Below the pieces are notes generated by a model. The model was not told the origin of the DNA and did not search any database. It saw only the letters and a list, made by a program, of their open reading frames with translations. Shown here in pieces: positions 11,060 to 21,498 of a stretch of 64,000 nucleotides of DNA (its first letter is position 1; each line of letters starts with the position of its first letter). The stretch is from Calonectria ilicicola (taxonomy: Eukaryota > Ascomycota > Sordariomycetes > Hypocreales > Nectriaceae): assembly GCA_020809705.1 (NCBI GenBank), contig CP085828.1, positions 7,130,001 to 7,194,000 on the forward strand, read 5' to 3'. The position numbers were made by a program, and so were the translations under genes.

Positions 11060-11477
11060 TCCAGCCGAAAAAGTATGTGCCGAGAAAATTTTTGAAAGGA
11101 GAGTGGAATAAAATAAAGGAACGAAGATAAATCCAAAGGAAAGTGAGGTTTTGAGTGATGATGGTGTCGGGATTTTGGGTGGAAGTGTTGCAGCGTTTGT
11201 AGCGCTTGAAATTAGGCGGCGAAAGCGATTTTACTGTCAACAGCATCCAACAACAGCCACCATCAACCAACGAGCGCCATTTATTTTACGAACCACCAAC
11301 CGAATGAAGTAAGCCTCACAACGTAAGCAACATTAACCATGGCATGTGACGGGGAGGAAGAAGAATATTGATTGGCCAATTGACCTAAATAATCTGCCAA
11401 TGAATCATCCATTTCCGATCTCAAATCTCAAAGACGCCCGCCATTTCTGCCTGTTACCTGGGAGCTATTATTAGCCC
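11060..11477. other. Upstream region of the LPxEIR protein
   Basis: About 0.4 kb between the start of the LPxEIR gene and the 3' end of the aldo-keto reductase, both on the minus strand. Presumed promoter; no specific site recognised. Confidence 0.5.
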
Positions 11478-12782
11478 TTAGTGGCCAACCCTGGCTTGGT
11501 GCGCCTCGCTGTAGCGGTTGCCGGTGGGTTTGGCGTCATCAATGATTTTTCGCAGCGCTTCCTTCTCCTCTGGTGTGAATTCGACTTCTCTGGACTTCCA
11601 GTTCTCCTCGAGCCGATGAGCCTTTGTCGTTCCTGGAATCGCAATCATGCCCTGAGCAGCGACCCAGGCGAGCGCAATCTGTGTCAAGGTGTAGCCCTTT
11701 TGGGAAGCAAACTTCTTGATTTCTTCGACGATGCGGAGATTCTTGTAAAAGTTTTCGCCCTGGAATTTTGGAACTATAGATGGCAATGAGCTTTAGAATT
11801 CTTCATGTCAAAAACTGACTTGCAGGGAGAAATTTTACCTGTCCTGCGGAAGTCGTCTGGGGCGAAATCGTCGGGCGACTTGTAGGGAAAGTCGTCGACC
11901 AACCAACCGTGGCCAAGAGGGCTGTATGCTACGTATGCTACTCCAAGTTCCTTTGCTGCGTCAATCAATCCATCGCTCTCGTGAAGAGTCTCGAATGCCG
12001 AATATTCTGCTTGGAGTGCATCGATCTTTGCGACTAATTTAGTGTAAGCATGCCACGTCGAAGAAAACAAAATCCAATGATTCAACTAACTGGCATTGGC
12101 TTTGCGGAGCGTTGCCGCAGAGCACTCAGAAAGCCCAATGTACTTTGTTTTTCCTGCCTTGCGAATCTCATCGAGGGCAGTAATTGATTCTTCAAGTGGG
12201 GTGTCTGTATTCAACAATTAGAGAGGTGATTCCCATCAGTGAAGGGCACCTACTAGGGTCAATTCGATGCAAATAGTACAAGTCGGGAGTAAAGCCCAGT
12301 CTCTCAATCGTGCCTTCAATGTAGGACTTGATGTGAGGGGCGGAATTTGTCACACTGCCATCTCCAAAGCAGTCGATTCCGCACTTGGACGCAACTAAAT
12401 GTTGGAACAAATATCAGCATGGTTCCAGTGTATCTCAGAAAAATCACTCACGAAAAATCTTGTCTCGAACGTTGTGCTTTCGAATAAAATCACCAAGCAA
12501 TTTCTCATTTACACCAGCCGCATAGACAACCTAATGCAATAACGGATGAATTAGTCCACGAACTCCCGCTCGCTTGAATGGCTTACATACCGCAGTATCC
12601 CAAAATGTGCAGCCCAGCTCAAGTGCCTTGAGGAGAACAGGTTCTGCTTCCTCAAGACTGAGGTTGGTTCCCAAACCAAAGCTGATACCCATGGCACCAA
12701 AGCCAGGGGATGGGACCTGGATATCGGCAAAGGGAAGAGTCTTGACCATTGTGATGTGAATGAAGCCTGGAGGCAGAGGCAA
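11478..12782 (-). CDS. Aldo-keto reductase, six exons
   Basis: Exons 12782-12591, 12530-12452, 12394-12254, 12204-12091, 12033-11839 and 11773-11478 join to 338 residues with every intron GT-AG and every phase matching. The catalytic tetrad of the AKR superfamily is complete: Asp in FWDTAV, Tyr in VVYAAG, Lys in LASKCG and His in YLHRID. The C-terminal part has [13 protein letters not shown], a YSPLGHGWL stretch and the NADPH-binding segment [15 protein letters not shown]. The closest group is the cytosolic YakC/Tas-like or pyridoxal-reductase-like fungal AKRs, which reduce aldehydes or ketones with NADPH; the substrate cannot be told. An alternative in-frame start (MVKTLPF) lies 11 codons in. 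It is divergent from the secreted propeller gene at 13469, with which it shares a 0.7-kb upstream region. Confidence 0.88.
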
Positions 12783-13468
12783 AGTAAACGTGCTTAGATT
12801 GGGATGTTGGAGATGAGTTTGTTTGTACGGTGTTGAATTCCGTTGGGCAATATTGGTATGATACCCGTTTAAGCCATGCTCAAGGCGTTTATATACCGAT
12901 AGAACACCATCAATGTCTTGGAGATAAAATGAATTAAGTCCGTGATACCGTCACTCGGTAAGTTACGTCAAGCGGGGTTGGCATGGTGGAACCGCCAATG
13001 AGGGGCATGTCATCCAGTTGCATTAGTGTGGTGGGGGGTCAAACCTTGATGGGGCAAAGAACAATGAGGCTATTCAGCTCCAAATGGTTCGGTTTCGCCT
13101 ACTCACGGAACCGAAGAAAATCTATCTGTTAGATCTTTGGCCAGGTTATATGCTCCACTATAATGGATCGAGCCTATAAAATTATTTCCCAGACCGTTCT
13201 TCAATTTTGCGTTTGACCTAATCCGGAGTTACCGCTAAATTCCGATTGACGCCATCACACCAAGAATAACGGGGATTTTTGTCTTCTAGTGTAAGCGAAA
13301 TTATCATCGACGACTTGATATACTTGGTTGAGTTGAGTCATTGTATATCTAGATTCTGTATATATCTATTTAAGTCTTTGAATCTCCGGTCATTTAGGAC
13401 TTTGCGAATGTAATACTTTGATGAACGCTTAGAGTGCCAAAACGCACTGCATTTTTTTTCTTGTCACC
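12783..13468. other. Divergent promoter region (AKR / SMP-30-like)
   Basis: This 0.69-kb spacer separates two divergently transcribed genes, so it should hold both promoters. T-rich stretches precede the plus-strand start. No individual binding site can be supported. Confidence 0.5.
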
Positions 13469-14473
13469 ATGATTTTTTTCAAAAAGCCACACTTTTATCT
13501 CATCTCACTCACTATCTGGACAGCTTCAGGTTTTGCCTCGCCTCCAGGCCCTTGCGTGCATTCACCTCTTGCTCCAGTATCTCTCGATAGTCTGGTCCCC
13601 GACACGCCCACTTTGGAGAACCTTGCAGTCCGTTACAATGGAGATGTACTGGTCTCCTCAGTTGCCAGCAACAAATTGCACCAAGTTTCCCCATCAAATC
13701 TCTACCCACCAGTCTCTGTTGTGGAAATTCCGACTTTCAGCGGACTGCTGGGCATCACTGAGATGGGAAAGGATGTGTTCTATGTCATTTCTTCCAATCT
13801 TACTGGGACCAAAAACTCCAATGCGGTCTGGCGCATCGACTTGAGCGGATTTTCGGTATTGCCGTCGGGTCACACGGTTGGAAATGCTGAACTGTCCCAC
13901 GTCGCCAATATCCCCGATGCTGTCCAGCTCAACGGCATGACGCGTTTAAAGGAGGACGATCATCACCACCTCCTTCTGGCTGATTCTGGAAGTGGGGCCA
14001 TTATCCGGTTAAACGTTCAAACTGGTGATTTCGGATTTGTCATTCGGGATTCGATAATGAAACCGCTTTCCTCTGGTATTGGAGTTGGGGTTAATGGAAT
14101 CCACACATTCAACAATGAGATCTATTTCACCAGCCTTGACCAGAAAGTCTTTGCCAAGGTTCCCATTTCATCCAGGGGACTTGCCACTGGCCCGATCCAA
14201 ATTCTTGCCACCAATATCACGAATCAAGACGATTTTGCACTTTCATCTCACGGGACATTTGCCTGGATTGCAACCAATGGTCCAATGGAGGTCATTGAAG
14301 TCGACATACTACAACGAACCCAGAGAGTGAAGGCTTTCTCGCCATTCTTAGGCTCGGCATCCTCTGTGGCAACACATTTTACAAATTCCAGTCAACTTCT
14401 ATATGTCACGGGAGCCCTAGCGATTGGAAATTCCAGCCAAGGCCAATTGGCAAGCATTGATCTGGCGCTATAA
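13469..14473 (+). CDS. Secreted SMP-30/gluconolactonase-like beta-propeller protein
   Basis: Single exon, 334 residues. The first 23 residues form a signal peptide (basic MIFFKK, hydrophobic LISLTIW core, ASGFA cleavage region). The mature part resembles the six-bladed propellers of the SMP-30/gluconolactonase/LRE-like family: repeated strands such as LAVRYNGDVLVSS, VWRIDLSG, LNGMTRLKEDDHHHLLLADSGSGAI, NGIHTFNNEIYFTS and HGTFAWIATNG. N-glycosylation sequons (NLT, NIT, NSS) agree with secretion. Some family members hydrolyse lactones or phosphoesters using a bound divalent metal, but the ligands cannot be assigned by eye. In many ascomycetes proteins of this type accompany biosynthetic genes; here the neighbours are an AKR and a STAND pseudogene, and the role is open. 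Confidence 0.78.
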   Translation: MIFFKKPHFYLISLTIWTASGFASPPGPCVHSPLAPVSLDSLVPDTPTLENLAVRYNGDVLVSSVASNKLHQVSPSNLYPPVSVVEIPTFSGLLGITEMGKDVFYVISSNLTGTKNSNAVWRIDLSGFSVLPSGHTVGNAELSHVANIPDAVQLNGMTRLKEDDHHHLLLADSGSGAIIRLNVQTGDFGFVIRDSIMKPLSSGIGVGVNGIHTFNNEIYFTSLDQKVFAKVPISSRGLATGPIQILATNITNQDDFALSSHGTFAWIATNGPMEVIEVDILQRTQRVKAFSPFLGSASSVATHFTNSSQLLYVTGALAIGNSSQGQLASIDLAL

Positions 14474-15832
14474 TTTGTACTTTCTCATAATGGAATGAGA
14501 GGAGATTTATCTAAGGTTTCTTTCAAGTCATGTCTTGCATATTCTTCCAATAGTGCTGCATGTTGCGAGGAAGATATACTGAGCTATAGAGACAAATAAC
14601 CACGTTGGAGCTCTGCTAATCCCGTTCAGATATAGACAATCGTTTAGAGTCGACTTCAAATATGGACTCGAGTCTCTCCTAGGATGCAGAATTCCCATGG
14701 CTGAAAGGACTCGAAGAAGGAATATTCAGGCACAACATCTCGTAATCTAGTTTAGGCTGAATATAATTTTATCACATCGCTACCTAAGGTGTTTCAATAT
14801 GCAAGTGATTAGGGAAACTATCGGGAAGGTCATTAGTTTGTCAGTGAATGTCCTTTCTTAAAAGGAAATGGCGGAGAGAGAGAAGTAAAACACAGCGGGA
14901 AAGTCTTATACTCGGATTGAAACCCCAACTTCTCAATAAAAATGATTCAAGGCTTCAATGTTGATTTCTGCAGTACTCAGGAGATATAGTCAATCCATTG
15001 CTAGAATAATCATCCAGGATAATGTACACAAGAGTCAGGACCGTAAGGGTTATGAGGCTGTGCTAACTAAAATGTGCAGGTGAATCATACTGCGATAATA
15101 GATCAAATCAAGTCGAAAAGCAGCAGAATTATTAATTATAGAGGACGCACGCCTTGAAAGAAATTGCATCTGGCTTCTACACCTTCATTACCATAGAACT
15201 TGACACCCTAAAATGACAATTTGACGTAATGAGGGAATAAACTGAGATTTTTTTGTGTTAAAAATTATTATACATTTTTGTTTTACTATTTAAGCTTAAT
15301 GTATTTAGTTACAAATTAATTTAGTGATATGAGGAAACCACAAAGCGGGTACCTGCATCTAGAAAGATGCCTTTTAACGCGACAGTGACATACACCCACG
15401 AGACGGGAACCCTATACATCACAAAAAATTCCGATCATTGGCTATGATATTCATAAGAAGGAATCAGCCCATATTTAGATATGCCGACCTCGCAAAAATG
15501 CCAATCCTGGCCCAAGAAATGTGCAAGCCTCACCTGAAAGCCTCTACGAAACTGCATAAGCGAAAGATATTATTGGTTACAAACCCAACCACAACCACGC
15601 CTCGGCGCTAACACGAAAACACCAAGCCAATATCCTTGCGTCTAGCTTACCAAACTAGCCCAAATCTGGCCTGTGGTACACCTGTCTATCGTGGCGACTC
15701 TCAGAGCCCTACCTCAGCCGCACATGGTTCCCAAAACTTCCCCCACTTCTGTAGGGTTCCCCCGCTTCTTCCCTCCTTGATTCACTTTCTATGTGAGGTA
15801 AGAGCTCATCATAGCATCAAGTGATTGTCGAA
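14474..15832. other. Intergenic region, 1.36 kb
   Basis: No supported gene. An AT-rich stretch lies at about 15240-15335. The last 200 bp are C-rich leader-like sequence in front of the STAND gene. Confidence 0.55.
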
Positions 15833-18666
15833 ATGGACCCTTTTGCGTCTTTAGGTCTGGCCGGGAATATTTGTCAATTTGTTGACTTCTCTTGCAAGTT
15901 GTTTTCAAGCGCTTCCCAGATTTATAGCTCGGCTACGGGAGCCACTGTCAACCTCAGCGACACCGCCCAGATTACACAAGAGCTTCAGAGTTTAACATAT
16001 AGACTGAAGGTTCTGCCTAACTCGGGATACAATGGCTCCTCTGGCTCTCAGGGCCAGGAAAATGGAGGCCTCAATGAGTTGGCCACAAAATGCCGCGAAA
16101 CAGCCAGCGAGCTCTTGGACATTCTGGCCAAACTTCATGTAAATTCACTACGTCAGAAATGGGCCAGCCTTAGGGTTGCTATAAAATCGGTAATGAATGA
16201 AGATAAGGTGAGAGGATTAGAAAAACGATTAGAGAAATATCGTAGGCAGATCATTCTGACCCTTGAGGTCATGCAAAGGTACCACGAACCTGACAACATA
16301 CATGATGTTGAACCATGTTCACTAACGTACACAGCGAGCAACAGTCAGCTATTTTATGGACTATGAATAGCCTCCACGAAACAAACGCTCGTCTCCATGC
16401 AGATATGTCGTCTCAGATAAACCAACTTCGACAGTCAGTGCTTGAATCCCTTGGTTGCATCAAGGATGAATTGTCACGCCAAGACATGCAAACCATCATC
16501 GGCCGTCAGGAAGCAGGCGCAAGAGCATTCTTCTAAGGCACTACTCAAAAGGCGCCTGTTGATGTCAATCCTCATGTGGAGGACCTTTCCAAGGCTGCCC
16601 GAATGGGAAATATTATCTCCACCTCGCTACGCTTGTTAAGATCCCTCCGCTTTAGTGCGATGGAATTCAGGTATTCAAAAATTTCCCCAGCCCACATGGA
16701 AACATTCCAATGGATGTTTGAAACCGATTTTTCTCGTTGGCTGGATACACACGACCCTATATTCTGGATTAGTGGGAAGCCTGGTAGCGGGAAAAGTACC
16801 TTGATGAAGTATTTGGTTGACAACGAGGGAGTTTCTAACCAACTTGCTCGGAGAAATAAAGGGTTCAAAGTTGTTGTTGCCAGCTATTTCTTCTGGATTA
16901 ATGGAACCGAGATCCAAAAATCACAAGAAAGACTGCTTCGTTCTCTTCTCTACAATATTTTAAGACAGTGCCCTGAGCATATATATGCCACTTTTCCAGA
17001 ACAAATGCAAATGTTGGAAGCTGGCTGTGCTGAAGAGGACCTTCCAGTTTGGACCTGCGAGACACTCTTGGCTGGATTTTCTAGATTATTCAAAAGCGGC
17101 AAAAAGGCTACAAAATTTGCCATTTTCATCGATGGGCTTGATGAATATGAAGGGCAGCATGAGGACCTCATTCAAGTAGTCGAAGGATTAACACAATCAA
17201 ACGTCAAATTATGCATTTCCAGTCGGCCATGGAATATCTTCGAGTCTGCTTTCGGACACGACATTGCCCATAAGCTTTATTTGGAAGAGTTCAACAAACA
17301 CGACATCACCGTGTATGTCAGAGACAAGTTGGAGAACCGACAGGACTTTCAAGCTCTGAAGGCGCGAGATTCATCCGCCAATGAGCTCATCTCGGAGATC
17401 ATTAGACGGGCACAGGGTGTCTTTTTGTGGGTTTATCTGGTTGTTCAGTCCCTCACACGAGGAATTGAAAACCGTGACCGCATCCCCGATCTCCGACGGC
17501 GTTTATTAGCATTTCCTTCAGATCTCGATGATTTCTTCAACCATATTCTTACAACCCTAGACGAGACATATCGCGTACAGATAGCGAGAATCTTTCAAGT
17601 TGCTCTTGCAGCGCCGCGTCCTCTGTCACTGATAAACTACTGGTACATTGACCAGGAAGAGACTGACCCAAACTTCCATATTAAGATCAACTGCACTTTG
17701 AATAACAGTGAGCTCTGTGGCATGCAGGATGATATGCGGAAACTACTCAATGGAAGAAGCAAGGGTTTGCTTGAGGTAACAAAGCTTCCAAACCTAGCGG
17801 CTCCATATAATCTTCGGGTTGACTTCCTCCACCGTACGGTCAAGGATTTCCTTTGGACTACCGCCGTTCAGGAGCAGCTTAAGAAATGGAGCTCAGTTTA
17901 ATGGCTACCTCGACGTGATTCCGACTTTTACGGACCCATTGAAAACTGTCCGCCCCAACCCTTTGACCCGTATCGGACTCTGTGCAAATCGAATATCGCG
18001 GAACTAAAATCTGGACCTGTAAAGTTCGGTTACCTCAGAGGACCTGGTCCAATGATTGACATCATCAGCGACGCCTTCTTTGCAATACAACAGTATGAGG
18101 TAACGAAAGGTTCATCGATGGATGAGATGCTCGATCAACTTGGTGAGGCCGTGCTTAAGCATAGTGTCAATTATCCCACACAACAAATAAACTACCCATG
18201 GGGCAACTGGGGATCTGAGGATCTCATCACACACGCCATTAAATGGAATCTCGTCAAATACATTCAAAACAGGCCCAAAATGAAGTCAATATCCAGTTCA
18301 GAAAAACGTCGACTTCTTCTCATAGCTCTCAGGGGGCGATTCAGCCGGAATGGGGAGACCAAACTTGGGCCAGATTCAGGCATGGTTGAAGTCATTTTGA
18401 ATTTTGGCCCAGCCATCACTTTGAACAATGAGGAAATCGGGTCTGTGATATACTCCCTCGCAAACTGTAGTACGCAGGGGTTTTTTGGATCTCTTATATC
18501 ACTGGTAACCCATAGAACCTTGAATATTAAAACCAATTCAAATTTGTGGGGGAGATTGGCAGAATTATTAAATGATGAGGAAATTACTACGCTGCGGCAA
18601 ACTCAGAGGGATACGCGGCGCATAAGTCGGAGCTTTCGTCAATGGTTAGGCTGGACGCGTAAATAG
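15833..18666 (+). pseudogene. NACHT-type STAND (NLR-like) protein with two in-frame stop codons
   Basis: Exon 1 starts at ATG 15833 (MDPFASLGLAGN, the usual opening of fungal STAND proteins). A 56-bp intron (16279-16334, CTAAC branch site, ACACAG end) links it to one continuous frame that runs to TAA 18666, broken only by TAA at 16534-16536 and TAA at 17899-17901. The N-terminal coiled, HeLo-like/SesA-like region is followed by a NACHT ATPase: Walker A GKPGSGKST at 16774-16800, Walker B FAIFIDGLDE, and the ISSRPWN sensor. After that come the winged-helix part (PRPLSLINYWYI) and FLHRTVKDFL. Family-typical FDPYRTLCKS lies beyond the second stop. Intact homologues act in non-self recognition and programmed cell death. 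A weak 84-bp intron (16454-16537, GTTGCA/TAAG) could remove the first stop; none can remove the second. Most likely a recent pseudogene, or two truncated products. Confidence 0.75.
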
Positions 18667-19410
18667 ATCAAGAATCACCAACAACTATTTCATTTCATGA
18701 CGCCAGGCGCTTTCAGAACTGCTGACATTGAAATGACCGGGGTTCAATCCAATTTTGCTTCCGTCCGATGTTCTCACATGTCATCCTAATTCTTGGGCGT
18801 CATAATACATCTCGTAATAGCACCGTTTATTGTTGGTGCGCTTCGAATAGCTCGGCGGTCAATATGGTTGGTCTATATCTTAAATTTGGCAGCTAAAATG
18901 GGTTAGCCCAGAGGGCCTGAAAAGTACGCTCCCACATCCCCTCATTTGCATCCCTCCATTTGTCCACCAATTAACCCCAGCAAGTACTGGGCTGCGCGGC
19001 CTACAAGAATACGATGCAGCGCGAATGTTGGCCAAATGTCGATCGTTCGGCCCGGGACGGTCCGAGAAAGTTGACTACCGGATTGGCCTTGGAATACGAC
19101 CTTGCCCTGGTAAACATCATGTGTTCATTGTGATCTGGGGAATGCGGAGCCTTTACCCCGCGCAACTTTTGAGTGCACATGATCAGCGCATTTTATATAC
19201 ATGATCGGACTAGGGTTTGCCTAGGTTTAAAATTGCAGATATGGTCATATTCTCGGGGATACGAGAGCCGAGAATATGAAAAGTATGGGGTATAATATAG
19301 GAAGAAAACGATATAAACACAGTCAGTTAGGTCCCATAATCCCGCAGATCTTTGGTCAGCGCAGAAGCTCAATGAGGTCATTCTAAGCCATTCTTCAAGA
19401 ATAAATCTCG
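18667..19410. other. Intergenic region upstream of the GH43 gene
   Basis: A 0.74-kb spacer with no supported gene. A ggggttcaatcc stretch near 18738 recalls a tRNA B box but lacks a pairing T stem. Confidence 0.55.
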
Positions 19411-20922
19411 ATGCATTTCGCCAATTATCGCCAGTTCAGCCACTGGCTGCTTATTTCGGCAGCCGCGACTGTCCACGCCACACTGCAGGTTGTACCTGGA
19501 GCAACTTGGACTGCTGTACGGAACGCTTTCGTTTTTACCGGCCATCTCTTGCTAAATTTTATTTAGTCAAACACTGGGCGCCATGTCCAAGCCCATGGCG
19601 CGGGAATTATTGAGGTCGCTGGAACCTATTATATGATAGGTGAAGACAAGACCTTGGGATCGCCTTTCCAGAACATCAACTGCTACTCCTCGACCAATTT
19701 GGTCGAGTGGAAGTTCGAGAATGCACTTCTGTCACAGACTGCTAGTGGTGATCTGGGTCCCAACCGTGTTGTCGAACGACCTAAAGTCATTTACAATGAT
19801 GACACCGCGACGTATGTTATGTATCTCCACATTGACAGCTCCAACTACGGCGAGGCCAAGGTTGGTGTCGCAACTTCAAAGACTGTCTGTGGCGACTACG
19901 ACTACAAGGGCAGCTTTCGGCCACTTGGCTTTGAATCGCGCGACATTGGACTTTTCAAGGATGATGACGGAGCTGCCTACCTTCTCACCGAAGATGCAAG
20001 TTCCCTTTCTCACATTTTTCACCCCAAAACTAACGCTTCAAATAGCGCCCCAACGGTCTGCGAATTGACGCTCTCAGTGATGATTATCTCAATGTTACCG
20101 AATCTGTTTACCTTTGGGATGAGAACATTGAGTCGCCAGCGATTTTGAAGAAAGATGGCAAATATTTTATGTTTGGATCGCATCTCACTGGCTGGAACCC
20201 TAACGACAATGTTCGTATATCCATGTACACTTGAACTTGCGAAGTCTGACATCTTCAAGGTTTATAGCTATGCTGATTCCCTTGCCGGCCCGTGGTCTTC
20301 TTGGACGGAATTCGCTGATGACGGCTCAAACACTTACTCGTCACAGACCAGTTACATTCTGCCGTTTGGAGATTCAGCCATTTACATGGGCGACCGCTGG
20401 TTTTCGACAAATCTCATGAGGAGCACGTACATTTGGCTGCCGCTAACCATCTCGGGAACCAGTATTTGGATGACCAACCGCGTGAACTGGGTGCCTAATG
20501 TGAGCTCCAAGACCTGGGCTGCAGGACCCACCGAGAACCAGTACGAAGGTGAATCTGCAACACTCTCCAATGGGGCCGTTTCGGTCGATTGCACAGGATG
20601 CAGTGGTGGAAAAGCAGCGGGATACATTGGCGGATCAAGCGGCGGAACTGTGTCGTTCTCCAGCGTGTCAAGTGATGCCACTACCCGCACGACGATTAGA
20701 ATCAAGGATGCCAACGGTGACAGCGGCGAGCGATACGCGACAGTGACGGTTAATGGAGTCAGCCAGAATCTCGCTTTTCTCTCCACTGGAACTGGTCAAG
20801 ATGCGGGAACTAGTGTGATTCATTGCGATTTGAAGTCAGGATCTTCCAATACGTTTGTTATCACGACCACGGGAGGATCATACGGCCCAGATATTGACCG
20901 TATTTTGGTACCTAAGAACTAG
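19411..20922 (+). CDS. Secreted GH43 galactan 1,3-beta-galactosidase-like enzyme with CBM35-like domain
   Basis: Exons 19411-19515, 19567-19995, 20046-20210 and 20260-20922 give 453 residues. Introns 1 and 3 are GT-AG; intron 2 (19996-20045) begins GCAAGT and ends AATAG, a GC-AG intron required to keep EDRPNGLRID continuous. The first 23-24 residues are a signal peptide. The catalytic domain starts with VQAHGAGIIEV and MIGEDK, typical of GH43 subfamily 24 exo-beta-1,3-galactanases. Glu207 in NIESPAIL fits the catalytic acid. Gln262 in TYSSQTSY fits the glutamine that replaces the usual base in that subfamily. After about residue 330 a beta-rich domain with QYEGESATLSNGA and YGPDIDRI resembles CBM35. 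The expected role is trimming the beta-1,3-galactan backbone of plant arabinogalactan proteins outside the cell. Confidence 0.82.
19996..20045 (+). other. GC-AG intron in the GH43 gene
   Basis: A 50-bp intron with 5' GCAAGT and 3' AATAG, with a CTAAC branch-point sequence 18 bp from the end. Removing it restores the conserved GH43 sequence; no GT-AG alternative does. Confidence 0.8.
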
Positions 20923-21402
20923 AATTCCGCTTTTGTCGGTGGAATATATTCCTAGGATCTCATAATTTCGCCTTCTTCAATGGTGCCTGATATTCTTGAT
21001 CTTCCCTAAGAAGTAGCACTAAAGTCGTCGTGTTGCATGCAGAACCGTTGTTATGGACACCAACAGAACCCCAAAGATTAAAAGAAGACCTCAACTCCCA
21101 GGTGGGCTGAAGGCGCATTTTCAGACCTGCTGAGCCTGAAATCTCGTTCGAAATCTATCGTCTTTTGCATTCCCATGCCTCTCGTACTTAACAAGCGGTT
21201 GGGTCTTGTGTTGACCCGACAGTCAAAGATTAGGACCACATCAAACAGTGACCGGAATCCCGAATTGTTAAGCCAGGAAATGGCACTCGTAGCCATGTGC
21301 CTGAATTGCGAAAAGAGTAAACCCAATACGTAAAGGACGCTACTTGCATATTTTGAGTCGCAGCGTATAGAGGTCGGATAAATGGACAGCTGTCTGCAAT
21401 TT
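20923..21402. other. Convergent intergenic region
   Basis: About 0.5 kb between the 3' ends of the GH43 gene and the sugar permease. Nothing recognisable beyond the relic permease tail just to its right. Confidence 0.5.
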
Positions 21403-21498
21403 CTAGCCAGCGGAGGAACCCTGACTAAATCCTCCAATCTCCACCCTATAAAACTGTCGAGCCTTGACATTTCTCTCAAATAATATATCGATTTCAAT

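Noticed and set aside
8007..14473. Secondary-metabolite gene cluster (acyltransferase, AKR, SMP-30-like)
   Set aside because: No PKS, NRPS, terpene cyclase, P450 or cluster regulator is present between or beside them.
18730..18760. tRNA-like B box (ggggttcaatcc)
   Set aside because: Flanking bases do not form a T stem and no A box or acceptor stem could be placed.
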